Assembly (NCBI RefSeq): GCF_040640215.1
Contig: NZ_JBFABG010000006.1
Location: 62,001-126,000, forward strand
Length of the DNA stretch: 64,000 nucleotides
Source of the DNA: Actinosynnema sp040640215
GTDB taxonomy: Bacteria > Actinomycetota > Actinomycetes > Mycobacteriales > Pseudonocardiaceae
Direction: 5' to 3'
The translations under genes and the position numbers were made by a program. A model generated the notes under the pieces. That model saw only the letters and a program-made list of their open reading frames with translations, ran no database searches and was not told where the DNA came from. Shown piece after piece: positions 60,559 through 64,000 of this stretch (position 1 is the first letter of the stretch; each line of letters opens with the position of its first letter).

Positions 60559-61395
60559 GAGTCCTCCCGGTGGTGGTCGGGGAGGCTGATGGAACGCGCG
60601 GACCGTGTTCCGCCCCGCGCGGCCGTGGTGGTGGAGAGGAAGCGGCCCTCCCCCCTGAGCCCCCCCGGGCTTGGCAGACCGCCTCTGCCCCCAGTGTGCC
60701 GGAGCGGTCGTGCACACGGCTTGCACGCCGCTGCAATCCGCAGGTCGGAGGGGGTTTCCCGGGCGCTTCACCAACCCGGCGGGCGGCCGGTCGCACCGCG
60801 TGCGGCGACGGGCCGGGCGGCCGTTGCGCCCCGGCCGCGTCGGACCTGTCCCGCCGACGAAGCCGTCCGGCGGCCCCCGGCAGCGCCGACATCCCGGCGA
60901 GCCGGCGCGGGAAGCCCTGGTCGGCGTTCAGCCGGTGCACGCCCGGCCCGTTCCTGTCGATGTACCCGCCCGGCACCACCAGCACGTCGACCACCCTCGG
61001 CCACGTCCACGCACGTGCCGTAAGTGCACGTCACCGTCCACCGGTCGGGTGAACACCAGAGCATCGCGGAACCGAACGGGTCGCGCGCGCGACCACCAGG
61101 GAGATGGGGAGCGTCCCCCTTGATGCCACCCCGGGTGCCCACGCCGGGCCGGTCCGCCATTCGACGTGGCTCACCGGCCCGGCGTCACGCTCCGGCACCG
61201 GCGCGTGCTCAGCACGCGATCTCACGCACCCCCAGGTCGGCGGCCCGCGCGGCGGCCAGGTCCAGGCCGAGCCGCAGCGGCCGGCGGAGGACGTGCGAGG
61301 TAATCGGGTTGCGCACGTCGACCGGCCGCCAGCAGGGTGGGGACGTGCGATCACGTGTCGAGCCCGCTACCGGCGGTGGTCCCGGAACGTCAGCG
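60559..61395. other. Gene-free, possibly decayed stretch
   Basis: 837 bases with no intact gene that I can support. On the minus strand about 61015-60890 reads WPRVVDVLVVPGGY and then loses similarity; this resembles the core of DJ-1/PfpI proteins and may be a remnant. A second short open frame (61209-61442, minus) ends PLRLGLDLAAARAADLGVRE and could be another fragment. Neither has a start signal. The region could be eroded coding DNA. Confidence 0.35.
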
Positions 61396-61932
61396 GTGGA
61401 CGCCACGGCTGACCGACTACGTCCCGCCGCGTCGGCGTTCACGATCCGCGAGGCTCACGAAGACGACTGGTCGCGGATCTGGCCCATCGTCCACGACGTC
61501 ATCACCGAGCAGCGGACCTTCCCCTACGACCCCGCGATGAGCGAGCGGGAAGCCGAGCGCGGCTGGCTGGTGCCCGCACCGGCCAGGGTGGTCGTCGCCG
61601 CCGACGGCCACCGGGTGCTGGGTACCGCGAACATGTACGCCAACCGGCCCGGCCCCGGAAACCACATCGCCTCGGGGAGCCTGATGGTCGCCAGGCGAGC
61701 ACGGGGCGCGGGCGTGGGACGGGCCCTCGTCACGGACATGGTCGCGTGGGCACGGCGGAACGGCTTCGCGGCGATCCAGTTCAACGCCGTCGTCGACACC
61801 AACACAGCCGCGATCCGCCTGTACGAGAGCCTCGGATTCATCACCCTGGGCGTCGCCCCCGGGGCGTTCCGCCACCCCGCCGACGGCCACGTCGGTCTCC
61901 GCATCATGTGGCTGGACCTGCGACAGAGCTAG
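61396..61932 (+). CDS. GNAT family N-acetyltransferase
   Basis: A 178-aa GNAT protein. FTIREAHEDDWSRIWPIV opens the fold. The acetyl-CoA loop is RRARGAGVGRALVTDMV (R/QxxGxG/A), followed by NTAAIRLYESLGFITLG, typical of the PhnO/Pat-like small-molecule acetyltransferases. The start is uncertain: GTG at 61396 places the domain correctly but has only a weak GGAA upstream. It follows a gene-poor region. Acceptor unknown. Confidence 0.83.
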   Translation: MDATADRLRPAASAFTIREAHEDDWSRIWPIVHDVITEQRTFPYDPAMSEREAERGWLVPAPARVVVAADGHRVLGTANMYANRPGPGNHIASGSLMVARRARGAGVGRALVTDMVAWARRNGFAAIQFNAVVDTNTAAIRLYESLGFITLGVAPGAFRHPADGHVGLRIMWLDLRQS

Positions 61933-62124
61933 GCGAACTCCACGGCCGGGGTGTCGGACGTCCCCGCGCCGCAGTGGCCGACGTGCTTCGCCAGGCGCAG
62001 CCCCCGGGAGACCGAGGAAGATCCGCAGCTCGCCGCACCACTGCCCGGCCCCGCACCGTCACCGGGCGGCGGTGATTCGCCGAAACGGACGTGCGGCTCA
62101 GGACCGGACCATACGATCGGGCCG

Positions 62125-63123
62125 ATGAGGGCTCTTTCACGCGGGGTGCGCGGCGCGGCGGCGGGCGTCGCCCTGGCGGCGCTGGTCGGGTGCGCGACGA
62201 CGGCCGGGACACCGGTCGGGTCGCCGGTCGGCGGCACCTCGGTGGTGGAACAACCGAGCCCCACCGGGTTGGTCGGCGCGCTGCGCAAGGTCCGGGCCAC
62301 GGCCGACTCGGCCCTCATGATCGAGTACGGCGACGTGAACGCGGTGCGCGAGCTGACGACGTCCGACGCGCAGCGCTTCCGCGGTCTGGAGGGCTACGGC
62401 TACTCCGACCTCGCGCCGAGGTCGTCCCTGCTGGGCGACGCGATCGGGTTCGACCCGCGCGACGCCGCCGAGGCGATCCGGGTCGGGAAGCCGCCGAACT
62501 GGGCGGGCGTGCTGTGGACGCGGGTGGACGTCACGCTGGTCAACAGCAAGTTCGAGCGCAGCGGGGCCAAGCGCGCCGACGAGGCCGGCGCGACCACGTG
62601 GATCACCGCGAACGACGGCGAGGTGGACCTGAGGAGCCCGTTCGCCCAGATGGGGATCGTGGCCGGGTTCAACAAGGTCCGGGTAGCGCCCGACTCGATC
62701 TCGTTCGGGACGTCCGGCGGGTCGCTGGCCTGGGTGGTCGAGCCGGGCGGGTCGACGCTGGCGGACGACGGGTCCGTCGCCGCGCTCGCGTCGTGCCTGG
62801 GCGAGGTCGTGGTGGCGCTGATCGTCACCGGTCCGTCGCCGGTCGCGGTCGGGGTCCGCGCGGAGGACGACCGGGTCGACGAGGTGGCGTGCGCGCCATC
62901 ATCCGCGCCCGCCGACCTGCGCGACCGGGTGCAGGCCAGGCTGGACGACGTGACGCCCGCCCGGGGCCCGGTGTGGTCGACGGTGCTGCGCGACGCGGAG
63001 GCCGAGGTGCCCGCCGACCGGCCGGGCGTGGTGCGGGTCGTGGTGCCCGCCGGTCCCGGCACGACGGCCGGCCGGGTGTTCCAGGCGGCGCAGCGCAACG
63101 AGCTGGCCGCCCTGTTCACCTGA
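62125..63123 (+). CDS. Secreted lipoprotein of unknown function
   Basis: A 332-aa exported protein. The signal peptide ends in the lipobox ALVGC (Cys23), followed by a Thr/Gly/Ser linker and a mixed alpha-beta domain (YGYSDLAPRSSLLGDAIGFD, SFGTSGGSLAWVVEPGGS) that I do not recognise. TACGAT (62112-62117) ends 7 bases before the ATG and no ribosome binding site is present, so a leaderless mRNA is likely. Its stop codon lies exactly at the point where the convergent GAF gene loses its 3' part. Confidence 0.75.
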   Translation: MRALSRGVRGAAAGVALAALVGCATTAGTPVGSPVGGTSVVEQPSPTGLVGALRKVRATADSALMIEYGDVNAVRELTTSDAQRFRGLEGYGYSDLAPRSSLLGDAIGFDPRDAAEAIRVGKPPNWAGVLWTRVDVTLVNSKFERSGAKRADEAGATTWITANDGEVDLRSPFAQMGIVAGFNKVRVAPDSISFGTSGGSLAWVVEPGGSTLADDGSVAALASCLGEVVVALIVTGPSPVAVGVRAEDDRVDEVACAPSSAPADLRDRVQARLDDVTPARGPVWSTVLRDAEAEVPADRPGVVRVVVPAGPGTTAGRVFQAAQRNELAALFT

Positions 63124-63607
63124 CCGGCGCGGGCCTGGGCGAGTTGCAGCACCGCCGGGTCGAGCTCCCCGGGTGCGGTGGTGAACAGGTTCATCGTGCC
63201 GATGACCTGGTCCCGCAGCCGCAGCGGCAGGACGTGCACGCCGTGGAACCCGCTGTCGAGCGCGGCGGCGGTGAACCTCGGCCACCGCTCCCGCGCGCGG
63301 GCGAGGTCGGGGCAGGTCACCCGCTCGCCGGTGCGGTAGGAGTCCGGGCAGGGCCCCTCCGAGTTCTGCGACTGGAACAGCTCCAGCAGCCGGGCGCGCT
63401 CGGTGGAGGCGGCCACGGTGGTCAGCGTGTCGTGGTGGTCAGCGTGTCGTGGTGGTCGGCCAGGAGCAGGCCGCACGCGTCGACCTCCGTCAGCTCGGCG
63501 CAGCGGCGCGCCGGCAGGTCGAGGAAGTCGATCACGTCGAACCGGTCCACCAGGGTGTCGGCGAGCAGGATGAAGGTGTCCCGGATGCGCTGGTCTCGGG
63601 TTTTCAC
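63124..63607 (-). pseudogene. Broken GAF-domain gene (frameshift and 3' truncation)
   Basis: The remnant of a GAF(-ANTAR) protein. From the GTG at 63607 the frame reads RDQRIRDTFILLADTLVDRF then CAELTEVDACGLLLADHHD and is cut short by a 17-bp tandem duplication (63418-63451). After it, a second frame continues with the rest of a GAF domain (STERARLLELFQSQNSEGPC, CPDLARARERWPRFTAAALD, RDQVIGTMNLF). The usual C-terminal helices and ANTAR domain are missing beyond about 63130. The gene overlaps the upstream GAF/ANTAR gene by 4 bases, as for intact pairs. It is either a real pseudogene or an assembly error. Confidence 0.75.
63418..63451. repeat. 17-bp tandem duplication in the GAF gene
   Basis: GTGGTCAGCGTGTCGTG occurs twice without a gap (63418-63434 and 63435-63451). 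Removing one copy restores one open frame through the GAF domain. Seventeen is not a multiple of three, so the duplication alone causes the frameshift. Confidence 0.9.
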
Positions 63608-64000
63608 CGGTCGTTGCCCTCCTCGGTGCCCTTCGCGCCGTCGCCGTCGCCGCCCTCGGCAAGGGGAAGACCGTGGTCGTGGTGGGTGAGGCGGAGCCGC
63701 CGGGCGATCACGTCGTCGGCGGTGTCGGAGATCGGTCGCCCGTCGGCCACGGCGTGGGCGCGCAACCGGGCCAGGGCGTGGACGAGGTCCACCCCGAGCT
63801 GGATCGCGACCATGCCGGCGGCCTGGTGCACGCGGGCGCGGTGGATGGTGAAGCTGCCGTCGAGCAAGTCGTCCAGGACCGGGCCGACGCCGCCGCGCTC
63901 GTCCAGCACCAGCGCCGGCACGGCGTCCGCGCAGGCGAGCGCCCGGCCCAGGGCGGCGGTGCCGGGCACCCCCGGCTCGTCCCGGTGGCAGACCAGCGCG
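63604..64000 (-). CDS. GAF/ANTAR-domain protein, 5' end outside the window
   Basis: The C-terminal part of a GAF/ANTAR regulator. The open frame runs to the window's edge (CHRDEPGVPGTAALGRAL), so the true start and the GAF domain lie beyond it. The end carries an ANTAR-like RNA-binding domain (VHQAAGMVAIQLGVDLVHAL), followed by an acidic Gly/Asp-rich tail. ANTAR proteins act as transcription antiterminators. Overlaps the broken GAF gene by 4 bases (GTGA), suggesting that the two formed a coupled pair. Confidence 0.82.
   Translation of the reverse strand, partial: ALVCHRDEPGVPGTAALGRALACADAVPALVLDERGGVGPVLDDLLDGSFTIHRARVHQAAGMVAIQLGVDLVHALARLRAHAVADGRPISDTADDVIARRLRLTHHDHGLPLAEGGDGDGAKGTEEGNDR

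Overview
The window is very GC-rich DNA with GTG/ATG/TTG starts, many 4-base gene overlaps and several apparently leaderless genes. It carries families typical of filamentous actinomycetes: a DUF3558 lipoprotein, a TTG-started secreted transglycosylase, GAF/ANTAR proteins, a DUF574-type methyltransferase and a 2-methylisoborneol-synthase-like terpene cyclase. This suggests a chromosome of the Pseudonocardiales (Saccharothrix/Lentzea/Actinosynnema-like). The genus is inferred from gene content only. I saw no rRNA, tRNA, CRISPR array, insertion sequence or phage module.

Left part (1-33.8 kb), small metabolic and regulatory units: a P1-family peptidase/TetR/APC-permease unit with clear operators; a methyltransferase and an SDR-fold protein; an XRE-ImmA/IrrE regulator coupled to an unknown gene; a PadR regulator coupled to a TIM-barrel hydrolase; an amine oxidase, TspO, an HNH protein, and a PfkB kinase coupled to SurE; a glycosyltransferase, a short P450 and a FAD/Rieske oxidoreductase; a lower-GC pair (secreted 124-aa protein and DUF2690 membrane protein) bounded on one side by a 23-bp perfect hairpin; a sugar-type ABC importer with an SDR dehydrogenase and a DeoR-LacI hybrid regulator; a terpene cyclase, a GMC oxidoreductase, two coupled CNNM/CBS membrane proteins and a MerR regulator.

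Centre (34.0-51.6 kb), an envelope polysaccharide locus: nine co-directional genes, of which seven of the eight junctions are 4-base overlaps, encode an EamA transporter, a polysaccharide deacetylase, an O-antigen-ligase/polymerase-like protein, glycosyltransferases, a Wzz-like chain-length protein, a GT87 enzyme and a Wzx-like flippase. Next come a secreted GHL15-type glycosidase, a WbaP-type priming transferase, a GT2, a FAD protein resembling UDP-galactopyranose mutase, a WecB-type epimerase and a secreted lysyl-oxidase-like copper enzyme. Together they give a nearly complete Wzx/Wzy-style route: priming, elongation, flipping, polymerisation, length control, trimming and perhaps oxidative cross-linking. 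A 15-base element occurs upstream of both rightward operons. A 174-base stretch of G/C homopolymers (49215-49388) is almost certainly a sequencing or assembly fault and damages the 3' end of the FAD gene.

Right part (51.7-64 kb): a divergent DUF4386/TetR pair with three repeats lying over two apparently leaderless promoters; a Sel1-repeat protein; a large CHAT-domain protein with a small membrane protein; a transglycosylase with a CRP-like site upstream; a small zinc-binding protein; a gene-poor, possibly decayed stretch; a GNAT enzyme; a lipoprotein; and a GAF gene broken by a 17-bp tandem duplication and 3' truncation, next to a GAF/ANTAR gene that runs off the window.
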